From Campylobacter devanensis (GTDB taxonomy: Bacteria; Campylobacterota; Campylobacteria; Campylobacterales; Campylobacteraceae), in the NCBI RefSeq assembly GCF_002139915.1, contig NZ_CP018788.1, forward strand, positions 1,426,001 through 1,490,000: a stretch of DNA of 64,000 nucleotides. Reading direction: 5' to 3'. The notes beneath the pieces are model-generated. The model was not told the origin of the DNA and made no database searches. It saw only the letters and a list, made by a program, of their open reading frames with translations. Shown here in pieces: positions 9,546-19,369 of the stretch (position 1 is the first letter of the stretch; each line of letters opens with the position of its first letter). The position numbers were made by a program, and so were the translations under genes.

Positions 9546-10952
9546 TTACCCCACTATAAGATTAAAATATCCCAAAATTGACCCAGCTCCAACTCCTTCA
9601 AGCACGATAAATAAAGTGGCTAAAATGCTTAAAATTCCTATCCAGACAGCTCTACATTTTGGGATTATAATAGCTTGATTTGGTGATTTAAAATATATAC
9701 TAATAATAATTCTTAGATAATAATATACCGATATAATAGTATTTATAATACCAAAAATCGCCAAATACACATTACCGCTTTCAAAGGCACTTGAGAATAC
9801 ATAAACCTTACCCAAAAATCCCACCGTATATGGAAATCCGATAAATGAAAGGCAGATAAGAGTAAATGCCAACGCCCCAAGCGGTGAACTCTTATAAATT
9901 CCAGCAAGAGAGTCGATCTCAACCCTTTGATCTTTGAAAAACGCATTTAAGAGTAAAAAGGCAAATCCCGTTGTAATAGCATAAATAGCGATATAATACA
10001 CCCCAGCAAATAAAGAGCTATCACCATTGAAACTAGCTAAATTTATAAAGATATATCCAGCATGAACTATCCCAGCAGCTATCAAAATCTTTTTAACATC
10101 TATCTCTTTAAGGCTCAAAAAGTTACCGATAAACATACTAAATATCGCAATCACACTAAATATAATCGCTAAAATTTCATCCCAGCCGCCGCTATAAAGC
10201 AGGGCAAATTTGATTAGCAACCCAAAACTAGCTAGTTTAAACGCCCCAGCCAAATAGCCAGTTATACTAGTGCTAGCTCCATAATATACATCAATACTCC
10301 AGCGATAAAAACCAAAAATCGCAATCTTAAAAAATATCATCGCAATCACCATTAACACGCCAATTGTGGTAATCAAAGATGGCGATGAGAGTTTGCTAAG
10401 AATCTCATATTTTGTACTTTGAGTAGTCCCAAATATCAAAGCTGCCCCAAGCAAGTAGAACGCACTCATAAATGATGAGAGCAAGAAGTATTTAAAGGCT
10501 GCTTCAATGCTTTTTGAGCTTGAATTTAATGCTATCATCGCATATATGGATATGGAGGCAATCTCGATAAAAATCAAAGTGGTTATAATTTCGCTTGAGA
10601 TTATCATCCCCATCATACCAAAGGCGGCTAAATTTGCTAATGCTATTAGCTCAGATTTAAAATAGCTCTCATCATCGCTAAAATATATCGTAGCTAAAAA
10701 TATCATTGTAAGAAAGGCTATAATCACACAAAATATAAACTCAAATTGCCCAAGAGATATAAATTCAGCACAAAAAAACGGCAAATCCCCACCAAGAAGC
10801 TCAACCCTAAAAACAAAAAACGAGATTAAAATAATAGCCCAAAAGGCTAAATTTATACCTAAAAGCGATATTTTATTGATTTTTGTAACGCTTAAAAATA
10901 TATTAGCTACAATAGCGGCGATTGATAGTAAAAAAGGTGTTAAAGCTATCAT
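9546..10952 (-). CDS. nuoN: NADH-quinone oxidoreductase subunit N
   Basis: Proton-pumping, antiporter-like membrane subunit of respiratory complex I and the last gene of the nuo operon. The 468 residues form about 14 hydrophobic helices, with the Proton_antipo_M core visible as AAFKYFLLSSFMSAFYLLGA, FKIAIFGFYRWSIDVYYGAS and ALAFTLICLSFIGFPYTVGF. Its first base overlaps the last base of nuoM (both at 10952), indicating translational coupling. The sequence is intact and of normal length. After its stop only about 70 bases separate it from the topA start region. Confidence 0.95.
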   Translation of the reverse strand: MIALTPFLLSIAAIVANIFLSVTKINKISLLGINLAFWAIILISFFVFRVELLGGDLPFFCAEFISLGQFEFIFCVIIAFLTMIFLATIYFSDDESYFKSELIALANLAAFGMMGMIISSEIITTLIFIEIASISIYAMIALNSSSKSIEAAFKYFLLSSFMSAFYLLGAALIFGTTQSTKYEILSKLSSPSLITTIGVLMVIAMIFFKIAIFGFYRWSIDVYYGASTSITGYLAGAFKLASFGLLIKFALLYSGGWDEILAIIFSVIAIFSMFIGNFLSLKEIDVKKILIAAGIVHAGYIFINLASFNGDSSLFAGVYYIAIYAITTGFAFLLLNAFFKDQRVEIDSLAGIYKSSPLGALAFTLICLSFIGFPYTVGFLGKVYVFSSAFESGNVYLAIFGIINTIISVYYYLRIIISIYFKSPNQAIIIPKCRAVWIGILSILATLFIVLEGVGAGSILGYFNLIVG

Positions 10953-12427
10953 TATTGCCCCTTTAAATTTGATTTTATGTATTTTTCATAGTGGCTTTGG
11001 ATCGTGCTTTGCGATAGGTCTAAGATCGGCTTAGGATATAGACCCATTACAAATATCACAATCGCCACCAAACCAAAGGCTATAACTTGAGATTTGCTAA
11101 GCTCTTTGAATTTATCTGTAACTTCATTTACACTTTGTAAAATCGCCTTGCGATAAACCACAAACATATAAACCGCACCGATGATAATAGAAGTTGTAGC
11201 GATAACCCCATAGATTAAATTTGATTTAAATAATCCCACTAAAATCAAAAGCTCCGCCACAAAGCCGATAGTAGTAGGAAGCCCCACGCTTGATAGCATC
11301 ATAATGCCAAATAGCGTAGCAAAAATCGGAGCCTTAGTAGCTATACCGCCAAGCTGACTAACCTTGCGAGTGCCTAGTTGATTAGAGATGATACCCACCA
11401 TCAAAAACATCGCTCCGCTAGTTAATGCGTGAGCTATAATCTGATATAACGCCCCGCTCATTGCCACACTATCAAGGCTGAAAACCCCGGCTAAGATTAA
11501 ACCCAAATGCGACGCCGAAGCAAAGGCCAAAAGGGTCTTAAAGTCATCGCACCTAAGAGCAATTATCCCAAAATATATCATAGAAAATATCCCAAGTGCC
11601 ACAAAATAACTAGAAAACTCAACAAAGCTAAGCGAAAATATCGGCAACACAAATCTCAAAATCGCAAACACCGCCACCTTAGACGCAATGGCTGAAAGCA
11701 TAAAGGTAGCCACGCTAGGCGAGTGTGTGTATGCTCCACTAAGCCACATATGAAATGGAAACAAAGGAAGCTTAATCACAAAAGCTATCATAAAGCTAAA
11801 AAATAGTATTCGCTCTACGCTTAGGCTTAAATTCAAATTCACCAAATCAGCCAAAGCAAAGCTATAAAATCCAAATTCCAAATAGTGTGCCACGCCAAGA
11901 TAGATAATCGCCCCAAGCATAATCATCGACCCAAATATCGCATAATACATCATATCTAGCATAGCTTTAGCTCTTTTAACGCTCTTACCATACAAGCCAG
12001 CCATTATAAATATAGGCAAGAGCATCATCTCCCACCCAGCATAGAAAAAGATCAAATCAAGTGAGCTACAAACAGCCAAAAACCCACTCTCTATAAAGAG
12101 CAAATTCGCCCAAAAGCCCTTTTCTTGATATCTAAGCACAAAAAACAAAAAAGGCAAAAATATCGTAATAATCAAAATAAGATAGATATTAATCCCATCT
12201 ACACCAACCATATATGTAATGCCATAGTTTTTAACTAATGGGACGATATCTACAAACTGCATTCCACCAGCCCCATCAAAGCCAAGAGCCATAATAATAG
12301 CCAAAATAGCGACCAAAACAGATCCGCCAAAGGCTATAATCTTGCCACAAAAATTATTACAAAATAGAGCTATAAAAAGCCCCAATAAAAATGGTATAAA
12401 TATAATTAAACTCAAGATACTACTCAT
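10952..12427 (-). CDS. nuoM: NADH-quinone oxidoreductase subunit M
   Basis: Second antiporter-like proton-pumping subunit of complex I. At 491 residues it has about 14 membrane helices. Typical NuoM features are FFYAGWEMMLLPIFIMAGLYG with the essential glutamate, FVIKLPLFPFHMWLSGAYTH with its conserved lysine, and SGAMFLMVGIISNQLGTRK. It overlaps nuoL by 4 bases and shares one base with nuoN, so the three large membrane subunits are tightly coupled. Confidence 0.96.
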   Translation of the reverse strand: MSSILSLIIFIPFLLGLFIALFCNNFCGKIIAFGGSVLVAILAIIMALGFDGAGGMQFVDIVPLVKNYGITYMVGVDGINIYLILIITIFLPFLFFVLRYQEKGFWANLLFIESGFLAVCSSLDLIFFYAGWEMMLLPIFIMAGLYGKSVKRAKAMLDMMYYAIFGSMIMLGAIIYLGVAHYLEFGFYSFALADLVNLNLSLSVERILFFSFMIAFVIKLPLFPFHMWLSGAYTHSPSVATFMLSAIASKVAVFAILRFVLPIFSLSFVEFSSYFVALGIFSMIYFGIIALRCDDFKTLLAFASASHLGLILAGVFSLDSVAMSGALYQIIAHALTSGAMFLMVGIISNQLGTRKVSQLGGIATKAPIFATLFGIMMLSSVGLPTTIGFVAELLILVGLFKSNLIYGVIATTSIIIGAVYMFVVYRKAILQSVNEVTDKFKELSKSQVIAFGLVAIVIFVMGLYPKPILDLSQSTIQSHYEKYIKSNLKGQ

Positions 12428-14229
12428 AAAATAGCCTTTGAAAATATGATAATAACACAGATGAAAAATAGCATATAAAATGCATATGAACTAGCTAAAC
12501 CGCTTTGAGTATATCTAGCATAAATTTGGCTAAATGCCTTAAATATCAAAGCGCTAAACTCAACAAGCGGATATAAAATTTTATCATCTATAATCTCACG
12601 CAAAAAGTGGCTAATTCGTTTTAAATTCGCCACAAAAACAAGATCATATATCTCATCTATATAGAATTTATTTGCTACAATGCTCTCAAATTTACCCATA
12701 TTTTCTTCGCAGTTTTTGTAGTTGTAAAATTTCTTATAAGCGATGAAAATCCCAATAATAGAAACCGCCATGCTCACAACTCCAGCCACTATCTCTACCA
12801 TTAAAGTTGGATGATCAATATCTAAAAATATCGCCATAAATCCACCGCCTAAGGCAAATAGACAAAGGATATAATTTACCCCAAGCATACTAAATGGCAC
12901 CTTATGCTGTTTTGGTGCGGGATTTTGTGAGTAAAATACCAAGAAAAATAGCCTAAAACAATAATACGCAGTAAGCCCAGCAGTAAATAATAAAATAGCA
13001 AATATAGTATAATGCCCAGAAAGAAGCGCCCCAAGTATAATAGCATCTTTGGAGAAAAATCCAGCAAAAGGGAATATCCCACTAATTGCGAGCATACCAA
13101 AAAGCATTGGATAATATAGCGATTTATTATCTTTTAAATTCCCCATTTTAAAGATATTTTGCTCATGATGAAGCGCTATAATGATAGCCCCAGCACTCAA
13201 AAACAGAAGCGCTTTAAAAAATCCATGAGTAAATAGATGATACATAGCAGCCCCAGAGCTGTAGCTAAGCGCAGCGAACATATATCCTAATTGACTCATA
13301 GTGGAGTAGGCTAAAATCTTTTTGATATCAGTAGCCTTTGTAGCGATAATCCCAGCAAAGAGCGCCCCAGCCGCACCAATACCGGCTAAAACTTCTATTG
13401 GCAAGCTAAGCCCAGCAAACAAAAACTCAAATCTAACAACCATATAAACCCCAGCTGTAACCATCGTCGCAGCGTGGATCAAGGCTGAAATCGGAGTAGG
13501 CCCAGCCATCGCATCAGGTAGCCAGGTGTATAGTGGAATTTGAGCTGATTTAGCCAAAGCTCCAGCGATGAAACAAAATGCTATAAATATCGCTACACTA
13601 GGGCTAAAGCTCACTTCATTTAAGCCAATATAATCAAATTTAACCCCACTACTAGCAAGATACAACGCAATCAGCCCAATCAAAAAGCCAAAATCGCCAA
13701 TTCTATTTAATATAAAGGCTTTATTACCGGCTTTGACATTATCTTTATCACCAAAATAAAAGGCGATTAATAGATATGAGCATACGCCCACGCCCTCCCA
13801 GCCGACAAACATCAAAATCGGATTATTTGCTAAAACTAAAATCAGCATAGAGGCTAAGAATAAATTCATATAACAAAAAAACTTACCAAAGCCCTCATCA
13901 CCATCCATATAGCCTATAGAATACAAATGTATAAGCATACCCAAAAACGCCACAAATATCGCCATCACAAGGCTAAGATCATCAAGATAAAATCCCACAT
14001 TTATGCTAAATCCAGCGATATCGAGCCAGCTAAATATATCCAAATTCAAGCTACTACCATAGCTATTAACAAACAGCACAGCCATAGCTACAAAGCTAAC
14101 TACAGGCCCAATCATCCCCAAAAATGCGAAAAATCTTTGAGATAAGCCAAGACTCTTTCTAGCAAGATATAAAACCCCAAGCAACAAACTACCAATAATT
14201 GGCGCTAAAATTACGATATTAACTAGCAT
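12424..14229 (-). CDS. nuoL: NADH-quinone oxidoreductase subunit L
   Basis: Distal proton-pumping subunit of complex I, with the long lateral helix near its C-terminus. The 601 residues contain LFVGWEGVGVCSYLLIAFYF, ALAKSAQIPLYTWLPDAMAG, PTPISALIHAATMVTAGVYM and YHLFTHGFFKALLFLSAGA, all diagnostic of NuoL. It overlaps nuoK by 11 bases and nuoM by 4. A piece of its coding sequence (13225-13274, encoding the FTHG region) recurs, slightly altered, in the non-coding stretch at 30898-30941. Confidence 0.97.
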   Translation of the reverse strand: MLVNIVILAPIIGSLLLGVLYLARKSLGLSQRFFAFLGMIGPVVSFVAMAVLFVNSYGSSLNLDIFSWLDIAGFSINVGFYLDDLSLVMAIFVAFLGMLIHLYSIGYMDGDEGFGKFFCYMNLFLASMLILVLANNPILMFVGWEGVGVCSYLLIAFYFGDKDNVKAGNKAFILNRIGDFGFLIGLIALYLASSGVKFDYIGLNEVSFSPSVAIFIAFCFIAGALAKSAQIPLYTWLPDAMAGPTPISALIHAATMVTAGVYMVVRFEFLFAGLSLPIEVLAGIGAAGALFAGIIATKATDIKKILAYSTMSQLGYMFAALSYSSGAAMYHLFTHGFFKALLFLSAGAIIIALHHEQNIFKMGNLKDNKSLYYPMLFGMLAISGIFPFAGFFSKDAIILGALLSGHYTIFAILLFTAGLTAYYCFRLFFLVFYSQNPAPKQHKVPFSMLGVNYILCLFALGGGFMAIFLDIDHPTLMVEIVAGVVSMAVSIIGIFIAYKKFYNYKNCEENMGKFESIVANKFYIDEIYDLVFVANLKRISHFLREIIDDKILYPLVEFSALIFKAFSQIYARYTQSGLASSYAFYMLFFICVIIIFSKAIL

Positions 14230-14527
14230 CGCTATCCTTTAACTCTCTAAAGCTATCTATATTTAGGCTCTGTTTTGATTTGTGAAGCAAGGTGATGAGC
14301 GCAAGACCAAAGCTCGCCTCAGCAGCAGCTATAGCGATAACTAGCATTACGATCACTTGACCATCTAAATTTAAATTAACCCTAGCAAATATCGCAAAAA
14401 GCAAAGCAACCGCATTTAACATAAGCTCAATAGACATAAAAATAGTAAAGATATTTTTACGCAAAATAACACCAAAAATTCCAATCACAAAGAGCAAAAT
14501 CGCTACAAATATATAATTTTCAACCAT
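14219..14527 (-). CDS. nuoK: NADH-quinone oxidoreductase subunit K
   Basis: Small three-helix membrane subunit of complex I, 102 residues, the expected size. The helix-2 glutamate lies in FMSIELMLNAVALLFAIFAR and the helix-3 glutamate in AIAAAEASFGLALITLLHK, both positions required for proton translocation in the family. It overlaps nuoJ by 8 bases and nuoL by 11. Confidence 0.96.
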   Translation of the reverse strand: MVENYIFVAILLFVIGIFGVILRKNIFTIFMSIELMLNAVALLFAIFARVNLNLDGQVIVMLVIAIAAAEASFGLALITLLHKSKQSLNIDSFRELKDSDAS

Positions 14528-15017
14528 TATTTTTGCCTTTTAAAATCGCCACAACCCCTATCAAAGCAGCGGTTAAAAGTAGAGAAATCATCTCAAAGCT
14601 AAATCCCCAGTTAAAAAAGAGATACTTTCCAAGTGGTGCGATCTCTCCAAATCCATCAGGTGCTACCTCGAAGTTACCAGGCATCAAGGCAAGCCAGTAA
14701 GCCAAAAAGCCAAAAACGACTAAAGGCAAAGCGGCTTGAATTATCTGTATAAAGCTAAATTTAGCCCATAAGCTATCTGATTTGATATTAAAAAACATCA
14801 TCACAAAAACCGATAAAACCATAATCGCCCCAGCATATACTACTATTTGGATTAAAAACAGAGTCTTAGCATATAATAAAAGATACAACCCAGCTATAGC
14901 CACCAAAGAGACAATCATAGATAAAGCCCCATGGATAGGCGCTTTAAAGCTAATCAAACCCAAAGCTCCCAAAATAGCTAAAAATGAGAAGTTAATAAAC
15001 AAAAAATTCTCCATCAA
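14520..15017 (-). CDS. nuoJ: NADH-quinone oxidoreductase subunit J
   Basis: Membrane subunit of complex I next to the quinone site, 165 residues with five hydrophobic helices. The family pattern KAPIHGALSMIVSLVAIAGLY followed by FLIQIVVYAGAIMVLSVFVM is present. It overlaps nuoI upstream by 4 bases and nuoK downstream by 8, in the order seen in other bacterial nuo operons. Confidence 0.95.
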   Translation of the reverse strand: MMENFLFINFSFLAILGALGLISFKAPIHGALSMIVSLVAIAGLYLLLYAKTLFLIQIVVYAGAIMVLSVFVMMFFNIKSDSLWAKFSFIQIIQAALPLVVFGFLAYWLALMPGNFEVAPDGFGEIAPLGKYLFFNWGFSFEMISLLLTAALIGVVAILKGKNNG

Positions 15018-15511
15018 AACTCTCCCCTTTTTCTACTACTAAGCTCATTTATATCGCTAATAAAGCTATCTCTACTACCTTCAATCTTTGTAAATATCCC
15101 GCTATCCATCCTTATAGCATCCTTAGGACACGCCTCCACGCAAAGCCCGCAAAATACACACTCCAAAAGATCTATATTAAAGACTTTTGGGGCTTTTTCT
15201 TTGCTACTAGGGACTTCATAGGCTTCTATAAATATACATTTAGCTGGACAAGCAGTAGCACACATATCGCACGCAACGCACTTTAACTCACCATTATCAT
15301 ATTTGGTTAATCTATGAAGACCACGATATCTAGGGCTTATATCATCGGGTTTTTGCTCGGGATATTCTAGGAATTCAATATTTTTGGTATTGAGTAAATT
15401 TCTGATAAAATGCTTAAAAGTTCTAGCCATCCCAGCGATGATATAAAATATATAAATTCGCTCTAAAAGTGGCATTTTTTTTCGTTCGATTTTTTTGACT
15501 TTAACTGACAT
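15014..15511 (-). CDS. nuoI: NADH-quinone oxidoreductase subunit I (two 4Fe-4S clusters)
   Basis: Peripheral iron-sulfur subunit that passes electrons toward NuoB. Two complete 4Fe-4S motifs are visible: CVACDMCATACPAKC near residue 80 and CVFCGLCVEACPKDAIRMD near 118. The N-terminus is amphipathic as expected for docking on NuoH. Length 165 is normal. It overlaps nuoH by 11 bases and nuoJ by 4. Confidence 0.97.
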   Translation of the reverse strand: MSVKVKKIERKKMPLLERIYIFYIIAGMARTFKHFIRNLLNTKNIEFLEYPEQKPDDISPRYRGLHRLTKYDNGELKCVACDMCATACPAKCIFIEAYEVPSSKEKAPKVFNIDLLECVFCGLCVEACPKDAIRMDSGIFTKIEGSRDSFISDINELSSRKRGEF

Positions 15512-16775
15512 AAACCACCACCAATGCTGTAATAATAATATTTAAAATTGCTAAGGGCATGAGTTTTTCCCAGCCTAAGCGTTGAATTTGATCATATCTA
15601 AATCTAGGTAGAGTCCATCTAACCCAGATAAATACAAGTAGCACTATAAAGGTTTTAAGTGCAAATACCACTAAATTCACCGCAGTAGCTACAATCTCAG
15701 CACCAAATTCACCTAAATTTCCATAAAAATATAAGCATATAATATCGATTATAGCCACTATCAGAGCTGTTAAGGCGTAATATATGATATTCTCTTTTTT
15801 TCTATGATCTTGATCTGTTTTATATCTAGTAACATTATTTTTGCTAACCCACCAGATAAATAATAAGCCAAAGATAGTAGCCACGCCAGCTATGCTAAGT
15901 AGCACAATCTCATAATTAGCAGCCAAATCGGCCTGTGAGAGATAAGGCAATGAGTATCCGCCAAAAAATATCGTAACTATAAGCGCACTCATAGCAGTCA
16001 TTGCGATATATTCAGCCATAAAAAACATAGCAAAGCTCATCGCACTATACTCAAGGTGATATCCAGCTACTATCTCGCTCTCACCTTCAGCTAGGTCAAA
16101 TGGCGCTCTATTTGTCTCAGCAAAAGCACAGATGATAAAGATAATCGCCGCTAATGGTTGAAGAAATATCCCCCACGCAGGAAGGCCTAAAAATGAGCCT
16201 TGTTGAGCTATTACAAAGTCATTTAAACTAATAGAGTTATATGTGATAATCATACTTACAACAGCTAGACCTAGTGGAATTTCATAGCTTATAGCCCCAC
16301 TAGCTGCACGCAAAGAGCCTAAGAGAGAGTATTTATTGTTTGAGCTCCAACCAGCTAGCATAATACCATAGATACTAAGACTAGCAAATCCCAAATACCA
16401 TAGCATACCGCCATCAAATGGGATTGCTTGCATAAGGTATTTGACCCCGTCAATGCTAAAATACTCACTAAATGGAATCACAGCTATAGTAAGCGTACTC
16501 ATCAAAAATAGCACCATCGGAGCGATGGTAAATAACGCTTTGGATCTAATAGCTGCTGGAGTAAAATCCTCTTTTATAGCTAGTTTTAAAGCATCAGCCA
16601 TCGCTTGGATCAATCCGCCGAGCCTTATACCGGCGATATTAGCTCTATTTGGGCCGGGGCGGTCTTGGATAAAGGCTGAAATTTTACGCTCTAATAGCAC
16701 CAAAACAGGTATCAAAGCCAAAATAAAGATCAAAATAAACGCAATCCTAAATATAATTAGCCAAATTTCACTCAT
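15501..16775 (-). CDS. nuoH: NADH-quinone oxidoreductase subunit H
   Basis: Membrane anchor that forms much of the quinone-binding chamber of complex I. The 424 residues include the N-terminal LLERKISAFIQDRPGPNRAN, ADALKLAIKEDFTPA, and the highly conserved CAFAETNRAPFDLAEGESE loop. Length is somewhat longer than E. coli NuoH (325) because of an extended C-terminal helical part, as in related Campylobacter. It overlaps nuoG by 4 bases and nuoI by 11. Confidence 0.96.
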   Translation of the reverse strand: MSEIWLIIFRIAFILIFILALIPVLVLLERKISAFIQDRPGPNRANIAGIRLGGLIQAMADALKLAIKEDFTPAAIRSKALFTIAPMVLFLMSTLTIAVIPFSEYFSIDGVKYLMQAIPFDGGMLWYLGFASLSIYGIMLAGWSSNNKYSLLGSLRAASGAISYEIPLGLAVVSMIITYNSISLNDFVIAQQGSFLGLPAWGIFLQPLAAIIFIICAFAETNRAPFDLAEGESEIVAGYHLEYSAMSFAMFFMAEYIAMTAMSALIVTIFFGGYSLPYLSQADLAANYEIVLLSIAGVATIFGLLFIWWVSKNNVTRYKTDQDHRKKENIIYYALTALIVAIIDIICLYFYGNLGEFGAEIVATAVNLVVFALKTFIVLLVFIWVRWTLPRFRYDQIQRLGWEKLMPLAILNIIITALVVVYVS

Positions 16776-18151
16776 GCAAACGCCTTTAATATACTCATAT
16801 CAAATTCCACCCTACGACCTATAAATTCAGCGATAATATCGCAAATTTTAGGGCTAAGTGGCTCAAAAGCCCCCTTGCTAAATCGCAATTTTTCATCTAT
16901 ATTTAAGGTATGGCCATCTCTATGATAGCTACTAGCGCAAACTATATCAGCATCGCTATTTGAGCCGATTTTGATGAGGTTATCAAATTCAAATTTATTG
17001 ATAAACTCAAAATCCCTACCAAGATGAAAAACTATTAAATTTTTAGATTTTTTATCTAAATTTCTACCTATTCCAAGCTTATTTAATCCCACACGATTAG
17101 CAGTTTTATTCGGTACTCTAAGCTTTAATCCAATCTCATCTTTAAAGCTCTCATCTCTAAAATCACTAAATCCATATAGGCCCATATTAAACTCATTAGC
17201 CAAAATCTTTAAAGCACTCATCTCTTCAAGGCTTAATGAGCTTGAAGCTAAGATATCATATTGATCGCCATTTGTCCTAAGATCTAGAGCCAAAGCGGAG
17301 ATTTTCGCACTATCATCACGCTTAATTACTTGCTCATCTTTGTAGCTATAACGGCCATAATCACAGATGAAATAGCCATTTACGCTACTCTCTCTCGGCC
17401 TAAATCTATAAATTTTGCTATCTTGATATTTTGCTTTATTGCTATCGATCCATATAGCGCATCCCCTTTCACAGCCTTGACAGATTGCGGGGGTCTTTTG
17501 TAGGTGCCAAACTCGCTTTTTAAATCTAAAATCAGCCGAAGTCATAGCTCCTACTGGACAGATATCTACTATATTTCCTGCGTATGGATTGTCTATTTTC
17601 TTGCCATTCATTAACATTATGTGGCTATGCTCACCACGACCACCCACGGCTAATTCATTGGTTTGGGTGCATATTTGAGTAAATCTCACACACCTTCTAC
17701 AAAGCACACATCTCTCTTCATCATGGATTACTAAAGAGCCAAGATCCTCTCTTTTGCCTTTTTTTACCTTATCGGCTAGACTTACTTTGGAGTCTTGTAG
17801 ATCAAATTTCATATAATAATCTTGTAAATCACACTCACCAGCTTGATCGCACACAGGACAATCAAGCGGATGATTGATAAACTCAAGCTCTAAAATTCCA
17901 CGCTGGACAGCCCTTGTAAGCTCGCTATTTATCTTGATCTCCATACCATCTTTTATGGGCGTATCACATGCTATTTGGGGGCGTTTTTGACCTACTACTT
18001 CTATTAGGCACATTCTACAATTACCACTTACGCCAAGCGCTTCATGATAGCAAAAGTGTGGAATTTCAATATTATGCTTTTTTAGCTCGGTGATTAGATT
18101 GCCCTTTTCATTTACGCTAAATTTCTCGCCATCAACTATAATCTCTACCAT
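16772..18151 (-). CDS. nuoG: NADH-quinone oxidoreductase subunit G, short form
   Basis: Iron-sulfur subunit of complex I that carries electrons from NuoF toward NuoI. Visible in order are an N-terminal 2Fe-2S ferredoxin domain (HFCYHEALGVSGNCRMC... IACDTP), a His/Cys cluster HPLDCPVCDQAGECDLQ, a 4Fe-4S set CVLCRRCVRFTQIC with distal CPVGA, and a fourth set CQGCERGC near residue 224 that matches the entry of the molybdopterin-like domain. The protein then ends at 459 residues, about half the usual NuoG length of 800-900, so most of the molybdopterin-like C-terminal domain is missing. Its stop overlaps nuoH by 4 bases, so the short form is natural, not a frameshift. Confidence 0.93.
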   Translation of the reverse strand: MVEIIVDGEKFSVNEKGNLITELKKHNIEIPHFCYHEALGVSGNCRMCLIEVVGQKRPQIACDTPIKDGMEIKINSELTRAVQRGILELEFINHPLDCPVCDQAGECDLQDYYMKFDLQDSKVSLADKVKKGKREDLGSLVIHDEERCVLCRRCVRFTQICTQTNELAVGGRGEHSHIMLMNGKKIDNPYAGNIVDICPVGAMTSADFRFKKRVWHLQKTPAICQGCERGCAIWIDSNKAKYQDSKIYRFRPRESSVNGYFICDYGRYSYKDEQVIKRDDSAKISALALDLRTNGDQYDILASSSLSLEEMSALKILANEFNMGLYGFSDFRDESFKDEIGLKLRVPNKTANRVGLNKLGIGRNLDKKSKNLIVFHLGRDFEFINKFEFDNLIKIGSNSDADIVCASSYHRDGHTLNIDEKLRFSKGAFEPLSPKICDIIAEFIGRRVEFDMSILKAFA

Positions 18152-18154
18152 ATT

Positions 18155-19369
18155 TTAATCCTTACAAAGCGCTAAAAACTCATCTTCAAATTTGGTTATA
18201 AAGCCTATGATTACATCTTTTACCGCTGGAGCAAATACACAAATTGTCTTTCCATCTAACATAAAGCAGATATCTTTTAATATTTGTAGATCTTTTTTGC
18301 TTCCTTCGCCTTTACAAATTCGCTCCACAACTCGCATTCCCCAGCCACATCCCTCACGACATGGGGTACATTGCCCGCAGCTCTCTTCTGTGTAAAACTC
18401 AAGCAAATTCAAAAGCACCTTAGGCATACTGATCGTATCATCAAAAACCATCATACCGCCAGTCCCAAGAGCACTTTTATACTCCCATAAATTCTCATAA
18501 TCCAAAGTAGCCTTCATAACTTCATCTTTGGTTAATACCGCAGCAGATGATCCGCCAGGGATAACGGCTTTTAGCTCTCTATTTTTCCATACGCCACCGC
18601 CAAATTCATTGATAAAATCAATCATTTTAGTCCCAAATGGCATCTCTTTAACGCATGGAGTATTCACGCATCCTGTTACGGCAAATAGCAGAGTACCAGG
18701 GGATTTTGGGGTTCCTACGCTTCTATATTTTTCCCAGCCATTTTTAACTATGAAAGGCACGCTAGAGATGGTTTCGACATTATTTACCACACACGCACTA
18801 CCAAACAAAAAATCCGGCTCAGCTCTATTATGTGGTTTTAATCTAGGATGCCCCCTTTTGCCTTCAATACTCTCTAAAAGTGCGCTTTTCTCACCGCAGA
18901 TATAGGCTCCAGCACCTTTACAAACTATAATTTCTAGGCCACGCCTCTCATCTTTGGATTCATTAATGGCTCTTTGGATACTTTGAAATTCTTTCTCATA
19001 TTCGCCCCTAATGTAGATATAGGCTCTACACGCACCAAGAGCGTAAGCTGAGATTATGATACCTTCTATTAACAGATGTGGATCAAGATTGAAAATATAC
19101 TTATCTTTACAAGTCCCAGGCTCGCTCTCATCGCCATTTACCACCAAATAGCGTTTTTGGCTAGGCCAAGCTATCATATTTTTCCATTTAGTTCCACAAT
19201 GGCCACCGCCACCGCCTTTGCCTCTTAATCCGCTTTTGTCAATCGCATCTACTATATCCATTCTTGGCATTTTTAGAATTTCATCTAAATTCGCATATGC
19301 CCCATGAGCCTTAGCGACTTCTATCTTATTGGCATTAGGTATATCAAATCTAGCACTAACGACCTTCAT
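18155..19369 (-). CDS. nuoF: NADH-quinone oxidoreductase subunit F (NADH/FMN-binding)
   Basis: Catalytic NADH-oxidising subunit with FMN and a 4Fe-4S cluster. The glycine-rich nucleotide loop is GLRGKGGGGGHCGTKWKNM near residue 48, an altered version of the usual GRGGAGFPTG. YLVVNGDESEPGTCKD and GAGAYICGEKSALLESIEGK match the FMN-site motifs, and ESCGQCTPCREGCGWG near 330 gives the cluster cysteines. At 404 residues it is slightly short. Its presence means this complex I can accept NADH, unlike C. jejuni, which lacks NuoF. It overlaps nuoE by 14 bases. Confidence 0.94.
   Translation of the reverse strand: MKVVSARFDIPNANKIEVAKAHGAYANLDEILKMPRMDIVDAIDKSGLRGKGGGGGHCGTKWKNMIAWPSQKRYLVVNGDESEPGTCKDKYIFNLDPHLLIEGIIISAYALGACRAYIYIRGEYEKEFQSIQRAINESKDERRGLEIIVCKGAGAYICGEKSALLESIEGKRGHPRLKPHNRAEPDFLFGSACVVNNVETISSVPFIVKNGWEKYRSVGTPKSPGTLLFAVTGCVNTPCVKEMPFGTKMIDFINEFGGGVWKNRELKAVIPGGSSAAVLTKDEVMKATLDYENLWEYKSALGTGGMMVFDDTISMPKVLLNLLEFYTEESCGQCTPCREGCGWGMRVVERICKGEGSKKDLQILKDICFMLDGKTICVFAPAVKDVIIGFITKFEDEFLALCKD

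Noticed and set aside
16772-18151. Short NuoG as a frameshifted pseudogene
   Set aside because: The stop overlaps the nuoH start in the tight overlap style of the operon and there is no leftover NuoG-like sequence in another frame.
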